The notes beneath the pieces were generated by a model. That model saw nothing but the letters and a program-made list of their open reading frames with translations, did no database searches and was not told where the DNA came from. 64,000 bases of DNA from Tethya wilhelma (lineage: Eukaryota > Porifera > Demospongiae > Tethyida > Tethyidae). Below, piece after piece: positions 41,531 through 53,035 of this stretch. Where the stretch lies: NCBI GenBank assembly GCA_964030475.1, contig CAXIPT010000001.1, positions 11,499,823 through 11,563,822 of the forward strand, given 5' to 3'. Each line of letters begins with the position of its first letter. Position 1 is the stretch's first letter. The position numbers were made by a program, and so were the translations under genes.

Positions 41531-44500
41531 CATTCTGCATCCTTCCATTATTCTCTTTAGCTCTTCATCATCAAGTTTTTGCCTACAATTTTAAATTGTC
41601 AAATTATTTATTCATAACTAGCTGGGATTAATTATTGTAAAGATAGCTACACCAGACCAGGCTGGTTCCAAACTGTATTACAGATACCATATTGGTTCTA
41701 AATTTTCGTTACTTTCATGAACTTCATGATTTGACCGTATATCACAAATTTCTTACACAAAAATTTAAAAAATACTTTATATCGGCAATATAATTTCAGA
41801 GATCATGATCCATCCAGGAAAATTAGTTGAAAACAGAAAGGACAGACTCTTTACAAACTTTTAGTACCACGAAAATTTGGAATTACATGGTAGATGTCTA
41901 TGCATACATTAATAAATACATCCATACACCTGTACAAAAATCAATGCAATCTGACACGACAATTAAGACATACAGGAACAGATAAATTGTAAAATGACAG
42001 TAATTAAACGAAATGAAATGGCTGTTACAGTTTGAAAAAAAAATCCCAGTGGTAGGGTGTGCAACATAAAAAATCAACAATCCACTTTTAAACAACTAAT
42101 TCATGCAATGTATACAGTAGGTTGAAACTTAAACCAGCGCACCTTCAAACTCTGTTGACTCCTATCAACAGATGACGCAAACGGAACGGGAACTTTATTT
42201 TGAGGGCTACTGTACTTCTCTAACAGAATCAACCAAATGGTTACCAATAACAGAAGCTTGTTTCAACTCTATCTGAGAATTGGTAAGGCCCTCCTCACAA
42301 TGTGGAGGGATTCCCTTCTCTCTTGCATGTTAGCAAAAATTGGCAAATAATTGCGATTTTAGCGGTAAAAAATGCGTAAATTTAGCTGACAATGCAATAT
42401 GAAACTTAACGATTTTCTTTCACTTCAGTGACAGAAATCAGGAATTGAAGGTGCACTGGTTTAAGTACCAATCAACTCTACATGTTGCATAAATTAAAAT
42501 TCAAAAGTTGATTTTTCATATTGCACACCCTACCAGTGTGCTAGCCTCGTTCCCAGGCTCTTCCTTCGCGAATATTTTCTTCGAAAATACCGAAAATAAG
42601 GAAGGAGAGAGCCTGGTACCAGTAGTCACATGAGTGACGTACAGGGTAGACGTCTGGTAGATGTGAGTCCACTCAGCATTACGCACTTTATCCAAAATGC
42701 GTCACGCACAACGTGTTTCAGTCAGTTGATGTGAGCAAATTTTGTGTATCTACGAGCTCTGAGAGAGCTAGACGTAGAAGACGATGGGAATAGACAAGAA
42801 AAAAGCAGCCAGTAGTCTTCAAAGATAGTCCAAGAACCAACAGAAAAATGGCAGTCTCTCTACATCAGCAAGGAGGAGCCTGGCCATGACTGACCTCCTT
42901 CATGCAGGCAAAGTGGAGGAGTGTGTCTCCATCACTGTCCACAGCTTGCCAGTCAGCTCCCAGTCTCAGCAGCAACATTACAGCCCCTAACTGTAAGAGA
43001 GAGCAGGGAGATAGCATGTGGGATAATGCTTAGCATATCTCAGCCTAGGAAGTTGTAAAAAGCTGGCCAGTGGGCTACATGCAAATCTTTCTTTTTGTCA
43101 GAGTTATTTGTGTGAATATTGCACCCATGGGCCATCCATGCCATTCTAATATACCCAGTACTACCATACTGGGAATAAGCACAACAAAAACTGAGCGCTT
43201 GGCACTAAAAGGCTTCTTAAGCTACTATTTAGCTCATTTTCTTTATAACAGACCTAAAAACATGACCTAAAACCCTCACTAAGGTAACAAACTTAAATAT
43301 ATCAAACCTCTTGACTCAACATGGGAAGAGAGTACTTCATGCAGCCCACAAGAAAGAATTCTGCACATGCTCAGCCAGCCATTCCATCTTGTTTGCTTTC
43401 TTTTTACGATTTGGCCATTCTTATGTCTCATTAAATTTCTATTGTTTATTTTTTAATTGCAAAGGTAATTGTTTTAGAGTATCTCATGCTACCCACAGGA
43501 AGCATTCTTCACAATCTAACAGCTATTCCATCATATTTGCTCTTTTTTATGATTTTCGTCATTCCTGTGTCTCATGATAATATTTGTTTAGTATGCTATC
43601 CTATCATAATTAAATTTGCTCTTTGGTATTGCCACACTCATACTATCTCTAGTGACTGGTATCAGGAGCTGGCTGTACTGAGCAATTATTAAGCAATTAT
43701 TAAGCCGTGCGGCGAGTGTGTGGTATGTGCCAAGGATTATGTAGTCATTCTGTCTGCATGTTAATCGATTAGATATCTCAAGAAAGACAGCTCTAACAAC
43801 TAGCTTCATTCCCAGGCTTCCCCTACCATACATTGTATTTCCAAATGAGGTTTCTCACGTGCATGAGATTTGCAACTAGGATCCCACTTTACCCTTGTGT
43901 ACTATCTGAGACAGAGCACTCTTCCCTGGGTTTTGCCAACAGCTTTCAAACAAATTTACCCGTCTGTGAGATCGACACAGGAGGGTCAGAAAGTTAAAAG
44001 AGAAATTAGTCAACTAAAAGGTTTGTAGTATTTAGCAGTAGTTTAATGTTGCATGTTAGTAAGCATTTTGGCTGTCATAATGGCTACTAGCCTCAAGGCC
44101 TCATGCATGCCTAAGCGATTGAGTTATATTTTTATCCGTCGAATATGATCTCAGCTAACGCAAGTAATTATAGACAAATACACATGATTTTTATTTATCT
44201 GGCTGTACTTTCAGCTGCAAAATCTTGAACAAGTCATACATAGTTATAAACATGAGCATTAGCAATGCCATCATGCTTTCTTAAGTGGGAACAATTTCTG
44301 CCTGTCTACCACTTGTCTATTCTTTACATTACTCACATAAGATTGGTGACCAGGCCCTATGCTGTGCTTTTTTGCTAAAAAAGCTAAGAGAGGGGCCTGG
44401 GACAGAAGTTATATCTAGCAGCAAATTTGATGGCACTTATGTCCATAAATCTGATAATTTCTGCAAAATTAGTTTTCGGTTTCTAAATTTGAGGCCTTTA

Positions 44501-46623
44501 ACCCTTTAATTACGAATGATAGCTATAGACGTCATTAATTTAAATTAATGCATTTGAAATACAATTGATGTCCAAAGACGTCATTGCAACGTTAGCGTGA
44601 GCTCTGCAGCTAAACGAATTAGCATTGAACTTTAAACTTGCTTTGTATTTAAGTAAGGTATCACCCTAGTAAAATACCAAGTTTGAGTTGAAACTGATAA
44701 GTAGGTAGGCTCAACAAGGTCAAGAAGTGCAAAAGGTCACAATTGCAGTGATCGTAACCATAAGTTTTCTTAGCTTGTTTTCTCTATAGTCTCTAGGATT
44801 AGAAGCTTAGTGCTACTTGTGGTAGTAGAGGGATAGTTAGTCTAAACATTTATGAGCTTGGATTGGATACTGCTCAAAGTCAAAGAAAAAGAAAGCCACC
44901 CTCAGAAATCTATTGAACTTCGAACCCTTCAGTTTTTGAGCAAATTTTCCAGGATCAGCCAGGTCCACGCTAGGATTAGCCATGTACAGGTAATAGATAA
45001 GTACTTCAACACAATAGTTTGTCTTTTTTTGAAGTAACTATGCAGCCAGAGCGGCATATTTAACATCAATCAACTAGTAAAAAAAAAAAAAAAAAAAAAA
45101 AAAAATTCAACTTAATTCATCACGTGCCCACATCCTGGGTGTACACGGATAATCTAAGCACTTTGCTTCGAGGCCATACCTATTGACACAAGCGTGTGGA
45201 TTGTGCATAATTTAGAATAATTATTTGAATGTATAAGTTGATGTTGAACTGCTGCTGTTCTAATTTGCGTTACCTGTAGTACGTTCTTCAATCTTTTTCA
45301 GAGTGTGTGATCTGTGTTGTACAGTAAGTGGCTTTATTTGGTAGTGCAAATTTGGTTATTTTATTCGAGCTATGCCAAACAAATTCTTTTGATTGCTTCT
45401 CCAGCTCCCTCCCTATGCTTTACTAGTCAAAAGTTAGTCACTTTTACCACAAGAAAGTATTTTATTACTTCACTTCTGGCTATACATTTCAAACCAGACG
45501 GACTTCAATGATAATACCAATCAGCCAATTAAGCTTCACAAAAGGAAAGCTGTATCTCGCACGAAACAGCTGTTGATAGGTTTTTGTCTAAAGTTGAGAG
45601 TGGTCCAGACTATGTGTGTTTGTCCTATCTAAGCTAGTAATGATGTGCTAGAGAATGTATTCAGTTCAAAGCTTAAATGATGCAGCTGTGTCCAGAGGTA
45701 GAATGCAAATATTGTCTAAAGCTAATGGGCTAGAATTGTGCACTGTTCCCTCTGACTTACGATTGAACAAGCTAGAAACTGCATTTAAAGCTTTAGGTAG
45801 CTTTTTGGTCATCTGCATTTTGTTGCCATTGACAACTAAGTTGAGGTGCTGTAGCCTAAGGCACAGTACTTCAGCTGGTAATGCTGCTAATTGTGACAGA
45901 AAAAGGCCAGTTAGTTCTTTGGGTATCTCAGGCTCATGTTTACAAGTAGGCCTGGCTGGTGGAGGAGTAATTGTTTTGCTGGATGCAGGGGCAGGTTTGT
46001 TAATATCCACACAAAAGTGAAAGATACAAGCTGTACAAATAACAATTCTAATCGTTGTTTAACTGAACGTACTTACATTCATGAATCAAAATTATCTTGA
46101 AAATGGTAGTGTAGAATCTTGGAAAACAGTGCCCTTGCTGAAATTCAAGCCTTTAGTACTTTTTCTGAGCGCTAGGCCTTAGCGGTACACCTATAGTATA
46201 CGTCCAGGTAAGAGTGTACATTATTTAGAAGCTTCACTTTTTGAATCTTATCATATCAAGAGTATATATCTGCTTCATTATATACTCTTGATTGTAGATA
46301 ATACATACTGCTCGATCTTATCTTCAAAATGCTAGGTGAGTGTGCCAAGGCTTATGCACTATACTTGCTTGCAACTAATAAAAAGAATAAAACTCATCAT
46401 ATTCAACTTGCAATCATTAAGTTTCCTACCTGTCCAAGCAGCTCCCCATATAGTGTGTGTTATCTAGAAACAGTACAGCATGAATCATGGACTCCAAGAA
46501 GGACTTGAGTTTGGCTAGCTTAGCTGTGATCGATGGGTGCAGTTTCAAAGCTAAATGCTCAGAGAAGCACAAAAGCCTCAAATCTCAGAAAGTAGTCACC
46601 ATTCTTCACATTATCTAGTAACA

Positions 46624-46667
<44 letters not shown>

Positions 46668-48979
46668 ACTGTAACCCTCTGCATGTGAGACTCACGCACC
46701 GAGGCTTAAATATCATTGAGCTAGGGATATGAACATATGTGACCCAGCGAAATGAACTCCTTGCTCAATCTGACAACTATTCTTATCTTGTTTGTTCATT
46801 TTATATGATTTGATCATTCTTATGGACAGTATTACATTTCTAACGCTTTTTGTACTCGTAGCAATAATCAATCACACCTATCTTACCCTTGAGTAGTTGA
46901 AGCTGTTACTGAAACAACCATTATAGTTGCAGCGGCTAGGATTTCATCAAGGTTCACTTTTGTCACCTCAAGATCATTCTGTAATCGCTATAATTAGGAT
47001 ATAAATTTAAGTATTAGGCATCATTTATGAATCATTTCCAAAAATGAAAATCAAAATATTAAGTGCAAGGTAATGTTACCATCAAGTGGAAAATTTTCAG
47101 TGTTGCAAAACTTCGCATAAATCGACTGTTTAAAACACAACATAAATTGCTTTATCACAGCTTTGACTACTTTTAATTCAAACTGGCTAAAATTAAGCCT
47201 CAATTTAGCTGCTATAATTTATATAAAACTTCAACACTCTGTAAGTTAAAGTTGACTATGCTATGCATAGGTAGCAAGAGACTACCAGCAGTGTCATGTC
47301 AGCAACACTCAGGGAAATATTAAAAGCTTTCAATTACCATGCAGTGCAGTAAGTATATGTCTAGTAATCATGCTTGCCCTACATATACATAACATGTACA
47401 TGTAGCATTCGAGTTGTACGTGTGCTGTATGAACGTCTGCATGTGTGCATGATGTCTGTATGAATAGAATGAAATAGTGCTGAGCTTTTGCAGTCATTTG
47501 TGTGAATATATGTATTGCGCTATAATAGGCCATCTGTGTCATTCCTGTGTACTTACTACGTACTATAATGCTGGGAATATCAAACAGCATGTGAAAATTG
47601 CTCCATGCATAAACTTTCAGCTATATGGCATATTTAATTATAAATCAGATAAACAATAAGAGTTACTCAGGTGAAAATGAGAGCAGAAATCTACAGTAAA
47701 CTAGCGGAATTTTACACTAAACTACAGTAGCAGTATTTCATTGTATCTCCCTATTTACTTGGCATGTATAAACCACCAACGAAACCTACTAGAAGTCATT
47801 TGCAAACACCATTGTAAAAAGGAGGGACATGGCAGAGTTCCGTTTACTATTTTTTTTACCAGGGTACATACCTGAACTGTTATAATGTATTCCAATGGAG
47901 TATGAACCAAGGAATCAAGCTCAGGAAACCTTTTTGAATAATTATCTCTCACAAACTTGTGGATTATATCTGAAATTAGGAAAGCAATGCAATGTATTAT
48001 TACATTATACATAAACACTTCAGAATCGCTAATTATTGCTAATTATTACCTTGCTAATTATTATGATAACTAGATCTACATAATAAAACTAAGAAAGAAT
48101 TCACCTCCTAAATATTGAGGAAGATCGAATCTGAGAGTTCAGCACCAACCAGAAATCTTCAGGTACTACAAAATTACAGCAGCTGCTTTTAAAGGAACTG
48201 TGTCACTATATAAGCGGTGTTTTGTTGCTAAAAATAAAAATAATGACGTTTTGTGACGTTTTTTGTTGATACGCGGGTACCACGTCCGGGAACGTTTGCA
48301 TACTACTCCGTGTATTGCGCATTTTGCTTTTACTCGCGTAATAGTACTACGTGGTCAGCTGTTATTACAAGCCTAAGTAGCTCGCGTAATGCGCACTTAA
48401 TACTGTAAGGTTTCTGTTTACAACCCATTTATAGTAACAAAACACCGCTTATATAGTGACACAGTTCCTTTAATATCTGATTCCAAATAACACACACTTC
48501 TGTGTGGAAAAGGGTCCTCATTTAAATTCCCAAGTATGCCACTTTTCGCATCTAGTGACTCAATGAGAGACACAAAACACCAATAGCAAAAGCAACTTAA
48601 CACAAGAACTCAAGTTAGCTTGTTCTAGAATCAGCTTCTAAGAGTGAAAAAAAAGAAGATGATGGAGAAATTGGAGGTTTGGCCTAGTTTAGTTTGTTAC
48701 ACATTAGCGATGGTCTTAGGCCATGTTTTTGGACTCATTAGAAAGAGAATGAGCTAAAAGTACTTAGTTTAAGAACCTTATTAGTGCCAAACACTCAGTT
48801 TTTACAGTTATTTGTGTGAATATTTGTATTGCGCTAATGGGCCACCCGTGCCATTTCTGTGTACCAAGTACTTTACTGTACTGGGAATAACTTACTAATT
48901 TCATTATCAATTTCCACAATCATGTTATTTGAATCAACAATTAGTAAGTATTCTGGATTAGCTTCCACTGGCCCAAAAA
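41531..48979 (-). CDS. PRPF31: PRPF31, 5' half (four internal exons)
   Basis: On the minus strand, exons with GT-AG borders and matching phases are 48979-48896 (FGPVEANPEYLLIVDSNN), 47969-47872 (IIHKFVRDNYSKRFPELDSL), 46987-46887 (ILAAATIMVVSVTASTTQG) and 41582-41531 (GQKLDDEELKRIMEGCRM). They encode the NOSIC/coiled-coil part of PRPF31 that leads into the Nop domain. The last exon ends in phase 0 after ...CRM, and the next residues expected (ALELN) are exactly those encoded at 10205 on the + strand. The exons before 48979 (the acidic N-terminus) were not found; an N at 49322 and a CXC-type remnant lie in that direction. Confidence 0.92.
41685..41892. mobile_element. 208-bp MITE, relative of 33887-34060
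   Basis: The ends are TACCATATTGGTTCTAAATTTTCGT and the complement of ACGAAAATTTGGAATTACATGGTA. Inner ATTTTTGTG/CACAAATT pairs are present. It is intronic in the 5' half of PRPF31. Confidence 0.72.
42541..42700. repeat. Left end of a TAGCCTCG foldback element
   Basis: CTAGCCTCGTTCCCAGGCTC is followed by a hairpin (CTTCCTT...AAGGAAGGAGAGAGCCTGG) and a GTGACGT site. No matching right end was located within 1 kb. Confidence 0.6.
42895..42990 (-). CDS. Ankyrin-repeat exon (32 codons)
   Basis: A 96-bp open block between a TCTTACAG acceptor and a GTCAGT donor reads MLLLRLGADWQAVDSDGDT and then LLHFACMKE. This is the second half of one ankyrin repeat plus the first half of the next, a usual exon layout for such genes. 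It lies inside a PRPF31 intron on the same strand, so it cannot be part of that transcript's normal product. It is probably a captured gene fragment, since a foldback-element end lies 200-350 bp away, or a nested gene. Confidence 0.55.
43060..43300. repeat. Dispersed repeat copy (GGGCCATCCATGCCATTC family)
   Basis: It shares GGGCCATCCATGCCATTC, TACTGGGAATAA and AACTGAGCGCTTGGCACTAAA with copies at 47480-47590, 48790-48890, 56625-56830 and 59890-60070. The 43070-43270 frame is this repeat. Confidence 0.75.
43301..44510. other. Intronic repeats, no gene
   Basis: Half copies of the foldback palindrome (43311-43450 and 43480-43570), plus a CTTCATTCCCAGGCTTCCCC terminus at about 43804 and GGCCTGGGACAGA at about 44394. 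No protein-family signal. Confidence 0.5.
44514..44840. repeat. Leader-like fragment of the QYKN-ORF element
   Basis: It shares CACAATTGCAGTGATCGTAACC-type sequence and a TTTTCTCTATAGT...AGGATTAGAAGCTTAGTGCTA block with 22620-22910, which precedes the decayed ORF at 22980. It has no ORF of its own. Confidence 0.5.
45079..45105. repeat. A27 homopolymer
   Basis: A run of 27 A residues; possibly the poly(A) tail of a retroelement insertion, although no retroelement body was recognised to its left. Confidence 0.85.
45666..46010 (-). CDS. SAP-like domain ORF (114 aa)
   Basis: The frame begins MDINKPAPASSKTITPPP, a Pro/Ser/Thr-rich linker, followed by ELTGLFLSQLAALPAEVLCL and RLQHLNLVVNGNKMQMTKKL around residues 33-75. 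The LPAEVLCLRLQHLNL...GNK...TKKL pattern is a two-helix SAP DNA-binding motif. Such SAP ORFs accompany some invertebrate transposons. The opposite-strand frame 45655-46020 is its shadow. It lies in a PRPF31 intron and is probably an element remnant; no neighbouring enzyme was seen. Confidence 0.5.
   Translation of the reverse strand: MDINKPAPASSKTITPPPARPTCKHEPEIPKELTGLFLSQLAALPAEVLCLRLQHLNLVVNGNKMQMTKKLPKALNAVSSLFNRKSEGTVHNSSPLALDNICILPLDTAASFKL
46625..46662. repeat. (AC)n microsatellite
   Basis: An AC dinucleotide run of about 38 bp. Confidence 0.95.
48190..48472. mobile_element. 283-bp MITE with about 50-bp TIRs
   Basis: The ends read TAAAGGAACTGTGTCACTAT and continue ATAAGCGGTGTTTTGTT on both strands, almost perfectly inverted. 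TA is the probable target. It lies in the PRPF31 intron between the exons at 47969 and 48896. Confidence 0.88.
48520..48890. repeat. Dispersed repeat copy
   Basis: It carries the family words GTGACTCAATGAGAGACA-like, GGCCATGTTTTTGGACTCAT, CAATGGGCC-type and TACTGTACTGGGAATAA, in + orientation. It ends against the donor of the PRPF31 exon 48896-48979. Confidence 0.65.
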
Positions 48980-49325
48980 CTGCAAAAATGAAGTAAGAAT
49001 GCATCTGTTAACATGAGTATTTCCCTCCTATTAAACAGCACAGTATAGAGTTCTATGAAAAGCGAACACCCTGCAAACATAACGTGCAAAGTATTATACA
49101 GTGCAACCACATAAGAGAACAAAATTCATGATTTTGTGTTTATTTCAACATAACTTCCAGACCTTAAAGGCTTACCATCTAGTGATGGTATATATGTGTA
49201 GGGTGATCACTTGTGGAGTTTCTGTGAGTGAGCGGGTCTGGTCACGTGAATGTGGGAGGGCGTGGCTCACTGTTTGCAAAGGACGGTAAGGAAAAAATGT
49301 TAGGGAAAAGATTGGACAAACNGAG

Positions 49326-49895
49326 AACTTTCTAAAGTTCACAGATCCGGCCTTATCTCCAGTACAACAACATTCACAATGGCTAAGTAAAATAAGAGAA
49401 ACGATTTGGGATTGAATTTCATTCAAAAATCAGATGATACCTTCTACTGATGCTCTAGATTTACATTGGCAATGCTCTTGCTGGATACTTCACATGTGGA
49501 ACCAGGCAAACATGAACATGATGACACTACTGCCACTTACCTCCTATGGTTGGAGCATCCACAACAACTCATTAGTCATCACATGGGACACAGAGCACAA
49601 TCTTCACACAGAGTAGCTCTCTTACTAGAAGGGTGCAAGTGTAAGTCAGGCTGCATCACACGTCGCTGTAAATGTAGAAAGAACAATTCAACGTGCTCAA
49701 TGGGTTGCCGATGCATTAACTGCCAAAACACTAAGAGTCAACTGAATACTGCTCACCTTCAACATCAGACCATGAATCTGCCTCCAGCTCTTCAGAATAT
49801 GAGTCAGACCATGAGCTGGATGACATGTTTACAACTGAGGAGCACCAGTCAGTCATTAGTGATGACGATTCTGAGGATAATGAGAACAGATAAAC
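49326..49895 (+). pseudogene. CXC (tesmin/TSO1-like) domain ORF, decayed
   Basis: In one frame LLEGCKCKSGCITRRCKCRK and NNSTCSMGCRCINCQNT form a CXC zinc-binding domain. The preceding block (STDALDLHWQCSCWILHMWN) and the acidic tail (DHELDDMFTTEEH...DDDSEDNE, ending at about 49893) lie in other frames, so at least two frame changes are present. The pattern matches the C-terminal part of transposon-associated CXC proteins I recall from cnidarians and sponges. An N at 49322 truncates it on the left. It overlaps the expected position of the missing 5' PRPF31 exons, on the opposite strand. Confidence 0.6.
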
Positions 49896-50303
49896 AGTAC
49901 ACTTTCATAATTATTATGTAAATGCATATTCAAGAGAATTAATTTTTCTACATGTGCGGGTACCATTTTGGACAATCCAACAGAGGTAGTATTGTGCATG
50001 CTGAATGAATAGCTACTGATATACGATATATTAAAAAACCAGCTTGTTCTGGCTAGTCAGTTTTACTTACTAAGCACAACAAATGCGTGGGGTAAAAATT
50101 GTAACATGTTCTTTAGAAGAAAATATTCCTAATTTTACGATTACGAAGAACAGTACACAATCATATTTACCTTCATTTCCAAAGGATAAATCTCTAAGGC
50201 AGAGACATAGTTTCTTCAAGCTAACAGCCGGATCTTACAAAGTTTGAAGCGGTGAAAAACCTACAGTCTGAACCTCCATTTTTCTGGCCATGTGTTGAAA
50301 ATC

Positions 50304-50313
50304 GTGACGTCAC
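50304..50313. promoter_or_regulatory. CRE-like palindrome GTGACGTCAC
   Basis: A perfect CREB/ATF-type site. On the minus strand it is followed at 50160-50280 by a G-poor leader ending in a possible donor (GAAG|GTAAAT). This could be a promoter for the minus-strand gene ahead (PRPF31), but no coding exon was identified, so it is only a candidate. Confidence 0.25.
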
Positions 50314-52482
50314 TAGTGCAAATATATTCACGTGAGCGCGCAGCTGGCAGAACGACTGTTAAGTATTGGAGTACCTCCCTTAGATAGTTTTGTGTACCAA
50401 TAAAATTCACAGAAACTTCCTATAGCACTCTGGAGTAAGCGTTGGCGAAAAGCCTGAACAATTACACTTTTGTTTTCCCCTTCCTTTGTGACCTACTTGA
50501 ACGCAATTTCCTCAGAAATAAATGGCAGTGAGCCAACTTTAACGGTACCAGGTAAATTAATTACATCCATAGTACGTTCTTTGATACTCGTTTTCTGCCT
50601 AAAAGTTAGAAAACAAAATCTAGGCAGGCTTTTAAAAAATACTGCATTGTATAAAATGTAACCATTTAATGTAGATAAAGGTCGTCAGAGGAACACATGG
50701 TTCGAATACAATATAATGCAAATGCTCGTTTAATGTGGTGACTTGTAAACAATTTTGCTTTTTTAGAGACTGACCAGTCTCTAATTGTAACAATTGAGCA
50801 CCTTAGTATAGAAAAAAGTAAATGAACAAGTATTAAAAATTTTGTAGAAGTAAGCAGTGTAGGAATGGGCTGTGCTATAAAAAGTGATGAAACAAAGTAA
50901 GTCTGCTTAATTTTGGCACATAGCTACCTCATTTTTATGGGACCAAAGTCTAATTGCCTTCATGCCTATTACTCCATCTAAATTAGCCAAGTGATTGTTT
51001 GGACCATTAATTTAGTTACTTGAACTAATGCACAATAGCAGAAAGAAGGTGGAGATCTATAGACTTAGAAAATGACGTAGTCATGGGCCAAAATTCAGCA
51101 GACTTGCCTGCATGGTTGCATCACTTTTTATAGCACTGCATTGCTTATTTTACAAAATTTATTATTAGAGCTTGCAACACTAGCTATCTGATTTGTTCTA
51201 GGTATTACAAAGTGCCAGTTTTCTAGAACCACATTTTCTGTTGCTATTATGAAGTGGGGTGCTAATAAAAATTTTAATCCCAGTAGGGATTGATTGGTAT
51301 AATAAACTGTTAAATCTATAATAATATAGCACAGTCATTATTTTACTGAATTTTCATGATTGAAATAATTATCAATTAATAATATATTTTTGAGCTCATT
51401 AATCAGTGCTAACATGCCAAGCTATTGAAGCGAGAGTAAACCTACTGTAACTTCACTTTACACGAAGTTCAATAGAATTAACTTTCATTACTTGATCAAT
51501 CGTAGTTACATCATAACAGATAATGGGTATACATTATAAAAATCAGTTCAAAATTTCCTGTATACATAAATATGTTATGTGTTAGTTCACTGTCAATTAG
51601 TATTCCTGTGACACCACACCCTCCTGAACCTGAGCTATCTGCTCGGTGGCTGCACCCATTACCTCAACAAGTAGCAAGTTGACTTCTTTCTCCTCCAGCA
51701 TGGATTAGATTCTAGATCTCTTTGCTCCTCTCATCTCACCTATATCATTCTTCATACGTACAGTAGTAGAAGAAGCCACTGATTATCACCCACCATCAAT
51801 TTTCAACATGATTTCTGATTTGCCTATGGGCGCTACTACTTCAAGATTGGTACCAAAAGATAGCTTGTGAAAAATTACCCTTGGTTGTGCAGACGTCAAG
51901 CTCTATCCACTAACCTGAAAAGCTTCTCAATGCCATTAAGTGGTGGCCAAATTAAGTCTATAATTGGCCAAAAACATCAAGTTTCAGATGGTAGCTAAAA
52001 AAATCCTAAAAATAATATTTAAGCTACCAAATCTGGAAATCAAAGCAATAGATCTTCCTGCTACTGATAAGAAATCCTAAATGCTTGTAGCACCGTCTCA
52101 AACCAAGCCATCATAACAATCGAGATAGAGTAATCAATAGTTGGTCAGCAATTTCACATTTTTACCAGCTACTGAAGATGCAAGTGGGTCTTGAGGTGAT
52201 AGACAGGTAGAATAACTTCTTGTTTGCTTCTGTATGCAGTTTAATGATGCAACGACCAATATCATGCCAGTTATCCATTCATTTCCAAATTGCACCAATA
52301 ATAATATTGGCCAATTCCGTCGTGATGGACATACAATTAAGACAAGTTATTGGGTTTTGTCTTTTGACACAAATGTTCAAACTTGACAGAATACATATTT
52401 GTAGCAAAGCCTTGATTAAAGTTTTATGCAAGTATATTATGATTTTCAATTTATAGCTAGAGAAAAAGAAATAAGCCTCTTG
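50314..52482. other. Unassigned AT-rich region
   Basis: No family-supported gene. A minus-strand stretch at 51610-51705 (VNLLLVEVMGAATEQIAQVQ) looks faintly coding and could be an exon remnant. No element termini were recognised. Confidence 0.35.
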
Positions 52483-53032
52483 AAAGGCGCTCTCTCACGG
52501 AAGCGGAAGTAAATTTATTACGTAATGAAGCCACAAACAGATCACAAGTACGCACAAAAATTAACTATGCGTACAAGTTTGCGTGGACTACGGCAGTTTT
52601 GGACAAAAATGCCAGGCTGCTGGCAGCTTAGATTCCTCACAGCAGCAGCAGATGGTAAGCGCTTCACGTTTATCTCAAAGACAGTCAGTTATAGCAAAAA
52701 AACTTTGTGTCACCATGAGAAGCTCTGAGCCTGGGAACGAGACTAAGGTAGCACCAGTGCGCTCTCAACTCCATTCATTGGCTATACAAACCTCCTAGAA
52801 CTTGCTTCTTGAGGTATCAAGCCCCTTTTTTGCTTCCCCTTCGCTTTTACTCCTTGGTTTCGAGCGTTTTATTAGCTGAAACCAAACACGTGGACATCGA
52901 CAATAAACTGCAACGTTTAGAATTACACGAAATAATTGCATTCCGATGACATAAATACGACCAATCAGATTTGAAAATTGATTTTTGGGCCACGAAATCA
53001 AACTGAAATCACTTCCGTGAGAGAGCGGCTTT
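52483..53032. mobile_element. 550-bp TIR element
   Basis: The terminal inverted repeats AAAGGCGCTCTCTCACGGAAG and AAAGCCGCTCTCTCACGGAAG (complement of the right end) differ at one base. The interior includes a GAGCCTGGGAACGAGACTA foldback terminus at about 52727. The overlapping small frames inside have no motif. Confidence 0.78.
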
Positions 53033-53035
53033 AAA

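Noticed and set aside
45655..46020. 121-codon + frame
   Set aside because: Shadow of the SAP-like minus frame; composition fits the minus frame better.
46430..46600. Minus-strand exon (HLALKLHPSITAKLAKLKSF...) between PRPF31 exons
   Set aside because: Open with possible splice sites but matches no PRPF31 segment or family I can name; kept out of the features for lack of support.
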